A stretch of 64,000 nt of DNA from Hydractinia symbiolongicarpus (GCF_029227915.1 NC_079878.1:498001-562000); one strand, 5' to 3'. Positions 49,014 through 61,629 are shown, counted from the stretch's first letter. The notes: a model not told the origin generated them from the sequence alone. Translations and numbers: made by a program.

Positions 49014-49508
49014 CAGTCGGGTCATAACCAGTTTGCGAGGTCTGTGCCCCCGATCAAGGGGACAAAGCTCAAGCGAAGTCTGTACTTTCAAGCCACGGCT
49101 TTAAATTTGACATTAAAACAACATAGCCGGTAAAAATCAATTTTAGGAAAGACTAACTTACATGTTTGCTTGCTCACTTAGGCTGGTTTGTCAATCGGAA
49201 TCAAACCATTGTCACGTCTTTTATCGTACGAAACTTAAATGACTTTTTATTATTATTATTATTATTCATATTTACACAGGTTGACTACGTCAGAATATAT
49301 ACATATCTGGTATCAATGCAGGACCTAAAACTGTTTTTCTATAACCTCTGTTGTTTCTTTTTTTTCTGTTTCTTATATTTACCCACTTCGGGCTGGTCGT
49401 TTTTTACAAACTTTCTTATAAGCCCGGGGTCAAAAGTACAGACTTCGCTTGAGGTTTGTCCCCTTGATCGGGGGCACAGACCTCGCAACCTGGTTATGAT
49501 CCGACTTG
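49014..49508. repeat. 495-bp element with ~77-bp terminal inverted repeats
   Basis: The left arm (49,014-49,090, including GAGGTCTGTGCCCCCGATCA) and right arm (49,432-49,508, including TGATCGGGGGCACAGACCTC) are about 93% identical in inverted orientation. The interior has no gene, so this is a long-TIR MITE. Confidence 0.88.
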
Positions 49509-49868
49509 AACGATTTCAGCCTTACTTTGCTTAAACATAATGCTTAAAAAGGCATTTTAATAGACAGCAGATAAAGAAAAAATTAAAATATTAAGCGGCA
49601 AAAACCTACCGAGCGACTGCGAGATTTGTAGCGAAATTTCGCTGCATCATAACTTGGCAAATGACCTATGAAAATTTAAAAGTTTTGGTCATTCAAACAT
49701 AGGACAAGAACAAGAAAGAAATCTAACAGCATGTAATGCCTCAATTAAAATAAAAATCTGACCAATGACTCGTTTTCACATTAGAAATGCGATAAAAAAA
49801 TACACAGAAGTAACTACAGTTCTATTGACGGATTACACGAAGTAAGATAGTACTTCCATATTTACAGT

Positions 49869-52800
49869 TCACACAAATACACAAATGCGAATGGGTACGC
49901 TACCTTTAGGGGACGGAGAACGACGCCTATTATCGTGGTCTCTACAATAAAGAAGTAATTATTCTAAATAATTTATTTATTAAAAAAAGGGCAAGGTGGG
50001 GGGGGGGGGGGGGGGGGGGGGATAAGGGATATTATAGGGACATACTTTGCTGGTGCTTTATTTTGTTCAAAGGAAAATTTGTTGAAAGAAATGCAACATC
50101 ACTCTAGCTTGCATGACAAGCAAGCCGGTTCACGGAGAGACCAACACATTTCTTTCAATTTCAAATAAAGGTCCCTGTTTTAAACTGTAGCTACAAATCT
50201 AACAAGAATCAAGTATAAAAAATTCATAAAGCCAATCAGGATGAATAAATTTGTTTAGTAACAACAACAACAAAAGGTAGTTAACGTTTACGCTAGTGTA
50301 AGCAGCATAAATACCTCATTCTCATCATACGGCTCATTTCGTATATCTGTATATCTCTCTCCTAAAACAACAGAAAAAACATTGAAGTAGGATTGCATTC
50401 GTAGTGTGTTACGAAATGTGTATTGAAGTTTTATAAACTACAATTCTTCCTTAAAAATAATAGGGATATTGAACTGTCCAGAACGATACAAAATTTGTCT
50501 GTTAAATAATGTTTGTAGTTGTGTATATTTCAACTGCTGGAATGTTCTTGTTTGTAGAAAAAACGCTCTCTGCGATTAGAAAATTTTGACAAACGCCATG
50601 AGCTTCAATTTTTCACGATATAATAAAATAGTATATTATGCAAGAGAAAGACTGTAAATTACTGAGTAGTTGACCAAGTTCAGTGGAACTTTTTGTGATT
50701 CGAAAAACCGCAAAATTTTTGCACTTTAGCAATATTAAGCGGTTGACTAAGTTTAGTGGTATTTGCAAACTTTTATATTCGCGGATGATTAAAAATTAAG
50801 TTTCGTATTACTTTAAAGTTCAGACTTCTTATTTTAACTTTATTCAAGGGTTGGGATCTAAGAATATCGCGGAATGGATTTTTATGATTAAATCTAATAA
50901 CATTCCTGCGAATAACATTCCTGCGAATAACATTCCCGCGAATAAAATTTCGCGGCTTAAGACTCTCTGATATTTCGCAGAATTAAACTTTGTGACATTT
51001 GTGAATAAAACGCGTTACAGAAAAATACTTCTGTCACAAAGTTGTGAAGTACGCGCAACATGCTTTCACACTGCTGGTAAAATAACAAAAACTAGACAGA
51101 ATTATACAGAACATGATTACACTGTTCGGCATTATAGTATTTTACAGTTGATTGGACAAACAAGTGCGACTACTTTTGTGAGAGCAAATATGTTAATTAA
51201 CCGTAGTTTATTTAAAATATTTGCTAATATTGTCCTGATATGCTACGTCACTCCATATATGGACCGAATAGAAATGCTGCGTAAGCTGCGAGTGCAAATA
51301 GAGAGACCAGCGACTGAGCTGTGGTCATACAATAAATACTACCCAAGTATTGAGAGCATGTTTTTAACTGAGGAAGTTATCGAAGAAAGTGTATCTAATC
51401 ATGGAAAACTTTCAGAGGAAGCCATTAAAAAACAATTCCTGAAAGCATTGACAGGACAAGATGTAAATTTATATATATTTGGAGAATCTGTGAGTGTAGG
51501 TGCGGACCTCGGTGAAAACAACATAGAGAACATCTACCATTATGCGCTTGCTGATTGGTGGAATAAAACAATAGGAAACGTGACGGGTAGCAAAATGATT
51601 CGTCGCGTTTTAGCCGTGGGAGGTGTAGCTACAGATTATTTTGATCGATGCTGGACCGAATATCTAGAAGACAATGAAACATTCGATATTGCATTATGGG
51701 AGTTCAACATCAACGATGCATCTTTTACGAATGGAACATCGGTCGAACGATTTACAAGAAGTGTATTTTCCAAATTTAACCGCCTAGATTTATTATTTAC
51801 TATATTTTACACAAAGAATCTTCTCGCAGCAAAGAGACACAGCTTGAACGAAGACATCGTGAAAGATAATGCGGAATATTATAACTTAACATGTATAAAC
51901 ATAGAACCAATGACCAACCATTCAACGGAAAAATTAGAATTACAGCACATGTACACCAAAGATCATCCGTCAATTCTGGCGCATGCGCATATGGCTTTAT
52001 CACTTATTTCATACTACACCAGAGTGCTTCTTAGACTACTAGATTCACTTGTAGATGAAGACACTAACGACAAAAAATATTTAAACTTAACATTGCCGTC
52101 TCCAAAATTCGTAAAAAACGACCACTACGACACGACTTGTTGGACGGCCGTAACTTTCGACTTCAACAATTACAACTTAAAGCACTCTCTTTTTGCTTTG
52201 TCAGCTAACGCGAGCAAAGGATTTAAACAGGTATTGGATGGATGGAAAGATGTTCCAGAGATTCGCTCTGATATGACTGGAGGTTACAAAACAAGCGAAG
52301 CCAACGAACATCTCTATTTAACGTTTAACGTGACACGCAACGAAAACCAACAGAGCAGAGAAGTATCGTTAGCGTTTCGGGGAGAACCAAACACTTATAC
52401 ATCTATAGAGATGATAAAACATGCTTTAGTTGAAGCGAAGTATAATATCACATCACGAAGTGCTGGCTTGCAAGTAATCCCACTTGGTGTCTTCTCAAAA
52501 GGGAGATGGACACTGCATGTTGAGTCAATACGTGGAGGTATACACATATGTGCCGTTATAATATGCTAACATAAAACGTTAAGATGTTGTCTTCACAACT
52601 TCAGCTTCATCACAACATATGGTCACAATTTTAGATAAAAAAGAGGACTGGCATCGGGCTAAGGATAAGTTAGTTTTTAGCAAGCAATAAAAAAGTCAAC
52701 TTGCGCGACGGTAACGCTCTTCACCACGGCACATGGATGTTAAACATCGTGCACACAATAACATGGGAGCCGAGACCATTTATTTACATTTGCGGTTTGT

Positions 52801-55800
52801 TTGTTTGCCTTAAGTACAACTGCGAGTTTAGACGAAATAAACGTGTTACAGAATCTACGAAAAGAACTTAACCATGTATACGGTTTACCATCCATCTAAA
52901 TTGGCGCATGCGCACATGACAATATCTTTAATATTTTACTACAGAAGCATCATCTTGCGAACAATAGATGCCATGCTCGAAAATGGAAATCTTGTGAACA
53001 CAATTATGAACATTAGAAAGTTACCGTCGCCTGTATTCGTCGAAAATGATTATTACGACACTACGTGTTGGACTGCCGTAACTTTCGATTTCAACAATCA
53101 CGACTTGAAGCATTCTTTATTTGCACTGTCAGCAAACAAAACAGACGGATTTTTACAGTCTTATTCAGAAATTCGTAACGTACCTGAAAGACGAGTTGAT
53201 GCCACCGGTGGGTACCAAGCAACACAATCAAAAGAGAAGTTGTTTCTAACATTTAATATTGGTCGCACTGACCAAACAAAAGAAAGAGAAGAGTTTGAAG
53301 TGTCAGTGGCGTATAGAACAACCACGAATACCTCAGCTTCATTAAAGATGTTTACAAACGACGTGTTTGTTTTACCAAAACAACTAATCATTCTATCAAC
53401 AGATTACGATGCGCTATTTGTAGCTCCACTGGGGTATTTTCATGATGGCAGATGGACATTGAGTGTAGAAACACTTTGCGCTGGGATAAAAATATGTGCA
53501 ATAATTATATGCTAAGTTGAAGTGGAATATACTTAAATAAAACTTTAAGAAGAATATAAACACTCACTGGAAACTGGAAAAAACAATTATTTGTCGTTTT
53601 ATGGGTTAACACAACTTTCAGACAATAAACTTCAATTTCATTTTAATCATGAAGACTTCTTCAAAAATCATGTATATAAAAATTGACACCCACTCAGGAC
53701 AGTGCCATTAAGAATTAGTAAGATAGATAATAAAAATTAGATAAAAAATATAGATAAAAATTAGAGAGAACAACTGATACAAGAAGAAACATTTCGACAT
53801 TACGACAGAAATATTTTTAAGAGGGTGATAAACGATTCATTTCGTTAAACTCCAACGCTGCATTTGAAAATGGCTGATAATACGCAACACAATTTGCAAA
53901 ATTCGATTTATAGGGTTGCAATTTTTGATACATTTTTTCCCCAACTTTTTATGTCCAACATGTCTAACTTTTGAAATCGCGAATTCGACAAATTGAATCA
54001 AACAAGGGTGATACAAAATGAAGGTTTTCGAATCCGGCAACCAGGATTCAACAAAATGAATCGTGTATATCTAATCTAAATGGTGTCTTACCTCCATTTC
54101 TTGATCTTTTGCGATTTGTTTTTTTTGCTCTTCCCTCTTATCAACTTTAACTAAAGATTTATAACAAATAACATTATAATAAATATCATCTGTAGGAAAT
54201 CAGGGTTATGTAATTGGAAACAAACAAACAAAACCCTCACTCTGCTTGTTTAACATCTTCTGCATTCTAAGTTTCATTTTTTCACGTGGTGTCAATTTAT
54301 TCTGCAACAAAAATAAATTACGTGATGGACTTCCACCAAAAAAATTATAAATTAACAATCAACAATCCCTGACGAAACGTATTGATACAAGTTGGCAAAT
54401 TTCGAAGTTCGTCACTACAAATAGTTTATAGACGATTTCCGCAATAGCTCTACGCAATTTGAACTTATTAACGTCTACGGCGAAATTAGGACTTAGGATC
54501 TCAGGTTATTTGGTTAGAAATCAACTCCTAAAATCAGCTTATTGCTGCTGATGTCAGCGGTTTCCCAAATTTCGGTGGATTATTCTGTAATGGGGACATG
54601 CAACTAGTGCATTTTAAGGCTACTGATCTAACCTACGCATCTAAAAAAGTAGCACTTCCACGCCAGCATTAAAAAATGGCCAAAAAGTGCAACTGTCTCA
54701 AAAGATCTTGAAATTAATTTCCCATGCCTTTTATAAAAACATTCATGAACATTCATTCATAAAAATGTTTTCAGGCAACAATTCAAAGAGACACGAAAGC
54801 ACGACTTTTAAATTTCATCCCGTCATTCTGATGAAATCAATCTGCTGACTGCCTGACAATATTTTCGAGTCTGCTGACCTAGTGACAACCCAACAATGAA
54901 AGTAAATAGAAGAAAATTTACCTTATCAACTGGTGTAGCTTTGTTAGTACTGAAAAAAGAAAACAATACATGGGTGTCTTACTTATTATTTATGCTAAAC
55001 AAACTAGCCCTAGCGCGTTGTAACGTAAGTTTCGTAAATTTAAACCAGCCCTAGCACGTTGTAACAGAAGTTTCGTAAATTCAAACCAGCCCCAGCGCGT
55101 TGTAACGTAAGTTTTGTTAATCCAAACTAGCCCCAACGCGTTATAACGTAAGTTTCGTCAATTCAAACCAGTCCTAGCGCGTTGTAACGTAAGTTTTGTA
55201 TTTTCAAACCCGTCTCAGCGCATTGTAACGCAAGTTTCGTTTATTCAAACCAGCCCCAACGCGTTGTAACGTAAGTTTCGTAAATTCAAACCAGCCCTAG
55301 CGCGTTGTAATGTAAGTTTCGTAAATTTAAGTCAGTCCTAGCGTTTTGTGAAATTAGTTTAATTTAGGAAAATAATTTCCACTTACCCTAATCTCTTCAT
55401 AATTGCTCGATGTGGGGACTTTGATCGTGAGCGACTTTCTCTCGAAAGACTGCGCGAACGTTTTCCTTTCGAACGACTTCGCGAACGTCTTTCCTTCGAA
55501 CGACTTTCTTTTGAACGACTTCGCGAACGTCTTTCTTTTGAACGACTTCGCGAACGTCTTTCTTTTGAACGACTTCGCGAACGTCTTTCTTTCGAACGAC
55601 TTTGCGAACGCGATTTAGTACGGGATTGTCTTTTACTGTCTATTTTGGATTTTTCAGGAGACTTTGATCTCTTATATCTTTCCTCTCTTGTTTCAGTTGA
55701 CTGTGAGCGTGATCTAGAATCCTTTCGAGACCTATCCTTGCGCGTGGAAGATTTTGAGTTTTTATTTGAGTTGGATCGCTCACGTGAGCTGCTACTACTG

Positions 55801-58800
55801 GAACGAGACCTATGCGACCTATGCCGACTATTAGAATGTCTCTCTGATCGATCACGCGAACGTGACCTAGAGTACCTATGTGAGCGGTGTCGTGACCGAG
55901 ACCTTGAGCGTTTACTATGTCTGCGTCTATCCCCAGAACGTGAACGTGATTTGTGTTTATTGCCAGAACGTGAACGTGAACGGGATCTGTGTCTGTGTCT
56001 GTCACGGGATCTGGATCTACGATGTCTACTATTTTTATTTCTCGACCTAGATCGACTGCGAGATCTATGGCTAGAACGGTTTCGGTGCGAATCGTCTTTT
56101 TTTCTATTTGATTAAAGTCATAACAGCAAACAGTTTTAACAAGTATGAGTAAAGTTCAAACGCAAAAAATAACGTACCATAATGGAACAGCAAATCGATA
56201 ACAGCAACATAAAACGAAAGAAAACAAGAGAAATAATTAGCAAAAATAAAATAGGAATAGGTATAAAAATATAGAGTTATACATGAACATCCTTTATTTA
56301 AAATTTAATCAGATCTGAATCAAACATTTATTATGCTCAACCAAAAACAACAAATGGAAGTATTTGAATTTCTTTAAAGAATTAATTCGCACAATGTGTT
56401 GCATAGAAACTAAGAACCCAATTGAAGGATCCTTATTAAAGTCAAGAGTAAAAACAGTAGAATTTAAGCAACTGAAACCATAAAAACAGACAAACAAAAA
56501 AAGGGAAAAAGTTATATACCGACCGAGGATGCGATTTTACTTTCGGAATTTTTTCGTCTTTTACAATATCACCTCCGAATTCAGTTATGAATTCAATTTT
56601 TTCTTCAACGATGGGCGAGTTAGAACGAGAGGATGACGATGAATCGCTTTCCCTTAAAGAAAGTACAAGTCATACCCTAAAATCTCAATGAAACACGTAC
56701 TCCGTATTTTAGTTGAAAAGCCACACGATACTGTTTTAGGCCAACCGCAAATCAATTTACAGGAAAGGCGTTTTAAGCAACGTTTACACGATTGAACTTG
56801 AGGTTGAAACAATTTGTTGAAGTACTTTTAATAATGAAAAAGAAATTAACCCAAGATTACTCATATAACGCCCCTATTTTTTCAATCTCTAAAATAACAA
56901 GGAAAAAAACGTCTTAAATACGAAAGCTGTTTTAATGCAAAATTTTCACATTTTTTATTACCTTTTACATTTCTCTTTTAAAATCTTTTATCTTCAAATT
57001 TTCAAATTTTATTTTCAACACAAAATCCCTGCAAAGTTCCTTAAAGCTTTGAAAAAAGATCCTATTTAACACAGATAATATACATATTATAAACAATGGA
57101 GACTTTCTTTTAAATTTGGTGAAAAATTTGAGATTACTCAAATTTATTTACCTGGTTAAAAGCAGGTTCCTATTTGAATCGTGAAAACGCTGCTTTAAAG
57201 CAAACTTTATTAATGGTGCATTATCCTCTAGTTTGTTAATATTTGAATTGTGCGTAATAGTGACAAAAGTGTGACCACAATGTTTCTGTTAGAAAAACAT
57301 GAAATATACCTATCATTGTCTTGTGCTGAAGTGTCTTCCTGAACAGCAAAGCTAAAATATACCATATAAGTTCTTGTAAAGGTCTAATAGAAATAACACG
57401 ATCATCATTACCAACAAAAACGACAACAATACCACCACGGAAAATAACTCCACACACACCACAATCGATAGCAACAACAGAAAATAACAAATACAATTCA
57501 CATTAAAAAATAAACAATGAATTCTTTTTTACCTTAGGGGTGATCCACGCATTGTTTTTTGCTTTATTCGCAAACACCTTCGAGCTGACTTCCCCTTTCT
57601 GCCCTAAATTCAAAATAACATCGCATTTCAACATAAGAACTGCGATTACATTGAGTTTAACTTCACCTACCTTTTCACACACAACACTACGTGTCTTTTT
57701 AATTTATAACCAGTGAGGTCAATCACAATACATAAATCCATGGAGCAAAGTAGAACATCAAGAAACAAAGGAATAAAACGGCTTACAGGCATTTTTGAAC
57801 GTTCTTCCTCTTCTGCTTCAAGCAACTTTACATATTCAAATTCTTTCTTTTCAAGTAAAAGTTGCCTAGAAGAAGGAAAATTTTCTGTTAATATACAGTA
57901 TGTGCAAAAACATAATTATATTCGTGGCTAGATAAAAGCAAATGATAAAGCTGATGGTTTAGTTTCTACTGACTTGCAATATTGTCCATATCCCACACCA
58001 TATCTCGTGGCTAAAGCATCCAAGTGATTTGTCTAAAACGCACACCAAAATCTGTGTCAAACGGTCCAAGAAATAAAATAATCATACTCATCAAAATATT
58101 GTCATATGTCAGAAATTGGTAATATAAGTCTATTAAAACTGTTAGAAATGGCATGGCATTCTAAGTGTAAAAATGGCGTGGCATTCTAAGTGTAGAAATG
58201 GCGTGGCATTCTAAGTGTAGAAATGGCATGGCATTCTAAGTGTAGAAATGGCATGGCATTCTAAGTGTAGAGCTATTAAAACTTCTCAATTCTCAGAAAT
58301 ATTTTTAATTGACAAGTAGATTATTAAAAATACAATGTTGTTATAATGTACAAAAAAGCACGCTGTTTTGTGTATAGACAGACAACATTGTATTGGCTTG
58401 AGAATTTCACAGTTTACATAAATGCATTATTTACAATCAGCCTGTCTAATTCAAATTTTTCATGTCAGCAAAAAAGTAAGGAAATGCAATGTCTTTTTCC
58501 TGCTGACTTTGTTAATAATAGTATTTGAATCAGGAATTGGTGAGTGCGAATTAAATAAGAAAGGCTGTAAATAAAAATAAACTGACCTGTTCCTGGGTCA
58601 ACTCCAACACATTAACGTTAATATCTAAAAATAAAATAATTTGTTAGTATGATTCACACTGTTCGCAGATACCTATCTTAAGGAAATAATTTTTGGGAGA
58701 ACTAATTTTTCCGAGAAATGATTTGGGGATAAAATTTAAATTTTGCGAGAACTATTTTAAAGACTTTTATGTAGTACACATAAAATAAAATAAAGACTGC

Positions 58801-60713
58801 TAAAATTGATATTCACATTTATGTCGTTCTAAGTAAATCAGTAAAAATAATAAAAAAAATTAGTGTAATTTAAAAAAAAAAAAATAAAAATAAAAATTTC
58901 ACGAAATTTGTCAATTGAGTTTCCCAAATAATTTGTGCAGAAACCAATTTTAACGAAATTGATAAAACTAGTGAAAAATAATTTGTATAAATTTTCACAA
59001 CGAAAATTAGTTTCCTTATTATCAATTGCACAAAATTTTTTATATTCCACCTTTTTTATTTCCCTCAATAAGACAGGAAATAGGTAGAATTTGATTAACC
59101 ACACAAACTGCTTTAATTGTCCATATGAAAGTGTTTAGGTAAATAAGTGGTCACATCTTAGAAGCATACCTATACCCTATAGCCTATAGTTATGGTGGCT
59201 GCTTTTTTAAATAACTGTTAAAAATAGCTGCTGCTCCTTCTTAAAATCAGGTAAAAATATGTTAACGCAAATTTTGAATGTTAAAAATTTAGAGAATCTT
59301 TATTAAATAAGAAAACAGAAACATTTATCCAAGAAAAAAAACCATCTTGTGATTGCGAATCTTAGCAAATTTGAGAGATACTTAGAGAAATCAAACTGTA
59401 GCCAAAACTTTACATACCTATATCACTCAACTCTCCATCACTTTCCTCATCAGTATCATCCCTATCATCATCATCCGACACAGCTGTGGAATCATCATAT
59501 TTGTAATGGATTTTTGCTTTTGCTTTACTTGCAGATCTTAACATTTTAGTATTTATCAAGACAAGACTAAGTTGACTAGCAGGATTAAAAGAGAACTGAG
59601 CTCTAAGTTGGTAACATAACTAAAAACCCAAATTTTCAAAAATCCGGTATAGATTTTTCAAAGTATATAGTAACACTTTTTAATCTATAAAATTTAAAAT
59701 CTTCTTTGCAATTTACTATTTTTAGCTAGTGTATAACTTCTGGCTAATTGGGAAATATGTCTTTTTTTAACTTTATTATTCCCAGTTGTATTTTTTATTG
59801 TTTTTAAGAAGCAAAAAGGGTTAGTCAGGCCATCAAAAAAATTAGACAAAAATTTTAATTAAGTTTGAAACTTAATTAATCAAGTTTGCAAAATTAAGCA
59901 AATCAAATAGTATATTTTTACTTTTGTTTCTCCAGCTGGGCCTGTTCAGCCTGTTTTCTTCCAAATGCCTCCTCAGCTTCTAACTGTTTTAAGTAGCTTT
60001 CTTCGGATGCTAAAACAAAAAAAACAGTAAAACACAATGTTACTATACTTAAAGAAAGAATAATGACTGATGAAACTCAAAAACACGTTTTAGCTCAGAT
60101 TAACTGCTTTTGGCTTTGATTTAAATCAAAACATCAAAATTCAATAAAAAACATATATCATTCCAGAAGGTATATTGCCTGTAAATATATCAGCCAGGAC
60201 TTAAAATATATTCAATTTAGAACAATAATGAATACAGCAACCAATTTTTATTAGAGTAGCTAGTAAACAAAATAAACAGTTCTTTCTTAAAAGGGGTTAC
60301 AAAGAATGTTTTTAAGTTTATCAAAATAAAAACTGGTAATTCAAAGCATGCTTAAAAAAATCCTGATGTAAAAAAATAAGGACTTTGATTTTGTCCTTGC
60401 TTTTTAGTACCTCCTGTTGCATCTATTTGCACAAGTGTTCTGTATCTTTCATAGTTACATTTTCTTTCAAACTTTTCGTCTTCGGGGTCACTAAAACGGT
60501 ATTGTTTTATATTTATTTATTTAGTTTGCTTTATGTATGTACACTCCATATAAATGATGCACCTGCAGTTCTTTATCCCTCAATATTAGTAATTTCAAAT
60601 TACTACCGACATAAAAATATTGACTTAGGTAAGAATCGAAGATGATATTTTACCTCTCTTTAGTTTCAACCTTTTTTTCTGGTATAAAATCAAGATGTGC
60701 TCTCACATCAAAC
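49869..60713 (-). CDS. CLASRP: CLASRP (CLK4-associating SR-rich splicing factor), 15 exons, N-terminus missing
   Basis: Exons, all with compatible phases: 60654-60713, 60411-60490, 59922-60009, 59418-59536, 58587-58624, 57974-58032, 57787-57865, 57533-57603, 56524-56652, 55387-56103, 54922-54949, 54241-54301, 54092-54150, 50315-50361, 49869-49941. Diagnostic CLASRP blocks are RFDVRAHLDFIP, KCNYERYRTLVQ, KIHYKYDDST, LELTQEQ, EEKIEFITEFGG, a ~235-residue RS domain, and LTPREKMKLRMQKMLNKQ. A coiled, basic tail ends in RRRSPSP. The family is a nuclear regulator of alternative splicing that binds CLK kinases. About 75 N-terminal residues (the M-W-H-E-A-R exon or exons) were not found to the right. 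The last exon's stop (49869-49871) is tentative, because a donor-like GGTAGCG lies at 49,910. Three introns carry tandem repeats, and one 3.7-kb intron holds the SGNH genes. Confidence 0.9.
49998..50021. repeat. Poly-G tract, 24 G
   Basis: A run of 24 G lies in the last intron of CLASRP. Its length is likely uncertain in the assembly. Confidence 0.9.
51190..52569 (+). CDS. Secreted or membrane-anchored SGNH-hydrolase-like protein, intronless
   Basis: 459 residues from the first in-frame ATG (MLINRSLFKIFANIVLICYV), a signal peptide or signal anchor. The open frame runs upstream to 50,992 without an ATG. Catalytic region: YIFGESVSVGADLG (block I, G-E-S in place of G-D-S), AVGGVATDYF (block II), WEFNINDA (block III, N-D) and KDHPSILAHAHMA (block V, H-P-S). 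The usual Asp three before the His is a Thr, with an Asp directly adjacent instead. A C-terminal ~170-residue domain follows (YDTTCWTAVTFDFNN, ending CAVIIC). AATAAA at 52686-52691 may be the polyadenylation signal. It lies in a CLASRP intron on the opposite strand. The substrate is unknown; carbohydrate or lipid esters are typical for SGNH enzymes. Confidence 0.8.
   Translation: MLINRSLFKIFANIVLICYVTPYMDRIEMLRKLRVQIERPATELWSYNKYYPSIESMFLTEEVIEESVSNHGKLSEEAIKKQFLKALTGQDVNLYIFGESVSVGADLGENNIENIYHYALADWWNKTIGNVTGSKMIRRVLAVGGVATDYFDRCWTEYLEDNETFDIALWEFNINDASFTNGTSVERFTRSVFSKFNRLDLLFTIFYTKNLLAAKRHSLNEDIVKDNAEYYNLTCINIEPMTNHSTEKLELQHMYTKDHPSILAHAHMALSLISYYTRVLLRLLDSLVDEDTNDKKYLNLTLPSPKFVKNDHYDTTCWTAVTFDFNNYNLKHSLFALSANASKGFKQVLDGWKDVPEIRSDMTGGYKTSEANEHLYLTFNVTRNENQQSREVSLAFRGEPNTYTSIEMIKHALVEAKYNITSRSAGLQVIPLGVFSKGRWTLHVESIRGGIHICAVIIC
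52777..53515 (+). pseudogene. Internally deleted sister of the SGNH gene
   Basis: A short N-terminal remnant (FALSTTASLDEINVLQNLRK, ending at YGLPSI and a TAA) lies in one frame. It runs straight into the frame starting MYTVYHPSKLAHAHM, which corresponds to block V and the whole C-terminal domain of the gene next door (YDTTCWTAVTFDFNNHDLKH, ending CAIIIC). About 230 residues with blocks I-III are absent, and the joint sits at a PSI/HPS coding similarity. The 213-codon distal frame (52,874-53,515) is intact and shares well over half its residues with its neighbour. It is either a pseudogene with little decay since the deletion, or a remodelled protein made only of the C-terminal domain. A polyadenylation signal (AATAAA, about 53,536) is present. 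Confidence 0.68.
54997..55357. repeat. Tandem repeat, about nine 41-bp units, in an intron
   Basis: The unit AGCGCGTTGTAACGTAAGTT plus TCGTAAATTCAAACCAGCCCT is repeated with spacing 41 within a CLASRP intron. The units contain GTAAGT-like donor motifs on the plus strand, which is antisense to the gene. Confidence 0.92.
55430..55620 (-). repeat. 27-bp coding repeat in the CLASRP RS domain
   Basis: CGTTCGCGAAGTCGTTC plus a variable AAAAGAAAGA segment repeats about six times, one unit being shortened. It encodes S-R-S-R-S-K-E-R-R-type nonapeptides. This is in-frame expansion of the RS domain. Confidence 0.85.
58146..58271. repeat. Minisatellite, five 25-bp units
   Basis: AAATGGCATGGCATTCTAAG followed by TGTAG repeats five times with one alternating base (GGCATGG or GGCGTGG). 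It lies in a CLASRP intron. Confidence 0.95.
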
Positions 60714-60876
60714 CTAAAACAAAACAGTATTCAAGTTATCAAAAGAAAAGCTTGCTCAGCAGGCCTGACTGAATTTGTACTAGCTTTACTGAATTTGTAC
60801 TAGCAATTGTACTAGCTTGTTCCTTTACACAGCATAACTGTTAGTAGACAAAAGGACCAGTTGGACAGGCAGACCT

Positions 60877-60945
60877 GCAACCTCGACCCCAGGGCCTGTA
60901 GCGTTTTTTGATATGAGGATGAAACGCGTACGAGGCCCTGGTACA
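60877..60945. repeat. CAACCTCG-family MITE (copy D), right end shortened
   Basis: CAACCTCGACCCCAGGGCCT and GTAGCGTTTTTTGATATG match copy A. The right side stops at CGAGGCCCTGGTAC and lacks the usual GAGGTTG end. Confidence 0.7.
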
Positions 60946-61629
60946 ACAGACTTACTCAACCAATGAGAATGCGTATACGGCTTTTTTAAATTATGCTAAA
61001 AAGATAATAAATGCAGAAGTATTTTTTGCAAGCACAGCATTTTATAGTAACAACAAATATGGCGATGAGCATTACGCAGATTTTTTGGTAACTTGTTTAT
61101 GAAGAAAATATTTATTAATTCACGTTATTTTTGACTTTCCTTGCATCGTTACAAATTTATCGGTGCTGTTCAAAATTTTTAAACATTATTTTTGTTGTTT
61201 CACTGATGGGAAAAAGGCAGCTGACAAGTCAAATGGAATGGTGCGATGAACATCTGTCCTGCTAACGAAAGTAGCAGGTACTTCTCACCTTTTGTTGGGA
61301 CACAATACTTATATTTTTAAAAAAACTGCAATTTAATTTTTGTTTTCACATGCTAAAAAGTAAACAGAAACTTGGTTTAGATGCAACTTTTTTAGTATGT
61401 ATGCTGGCTAACTAGCTAGATACTGTTAGCTAGCTTGAAGATGCACAACAATGACAAGTAATCTTTTTTATGTCACAATTCAAGGGATATTATTTGACAA
61501 TTTTTTGGGATAAGAATACTAGCTAGAGCATTAAAAAATATTTTAGGAAATAAAGTATAGCTAGCTGTATAAATAAAAGGAAATATATATATACAAAAAA
61601 TAACAACTAATATAAATCTTTGTTTTTAG

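Larger units (their letters stand above)
46439..49868. other. Interval between SMOC-like and CLASRP genes, no further gene seen
   Basis: The interval holds the presumed promoter and possible 5' UTR of the SMOC-like gene (TTACAG near 46,455 could be a UTR splice acceptor), a near-perfect hairpin at 47,876, and a TIR element at 49,014. The frames at 48,202 and 48,306 have no recognisable features. Confidence 0.45.

Noticed and set aside
55640-56115. Long frames antisense or out of frame in the RS-domain exon
   Set aside because: These are shadows of the Arg/Ser codon repeats of CLASRP. Only the RS frame connects in phase to the flanking exons.
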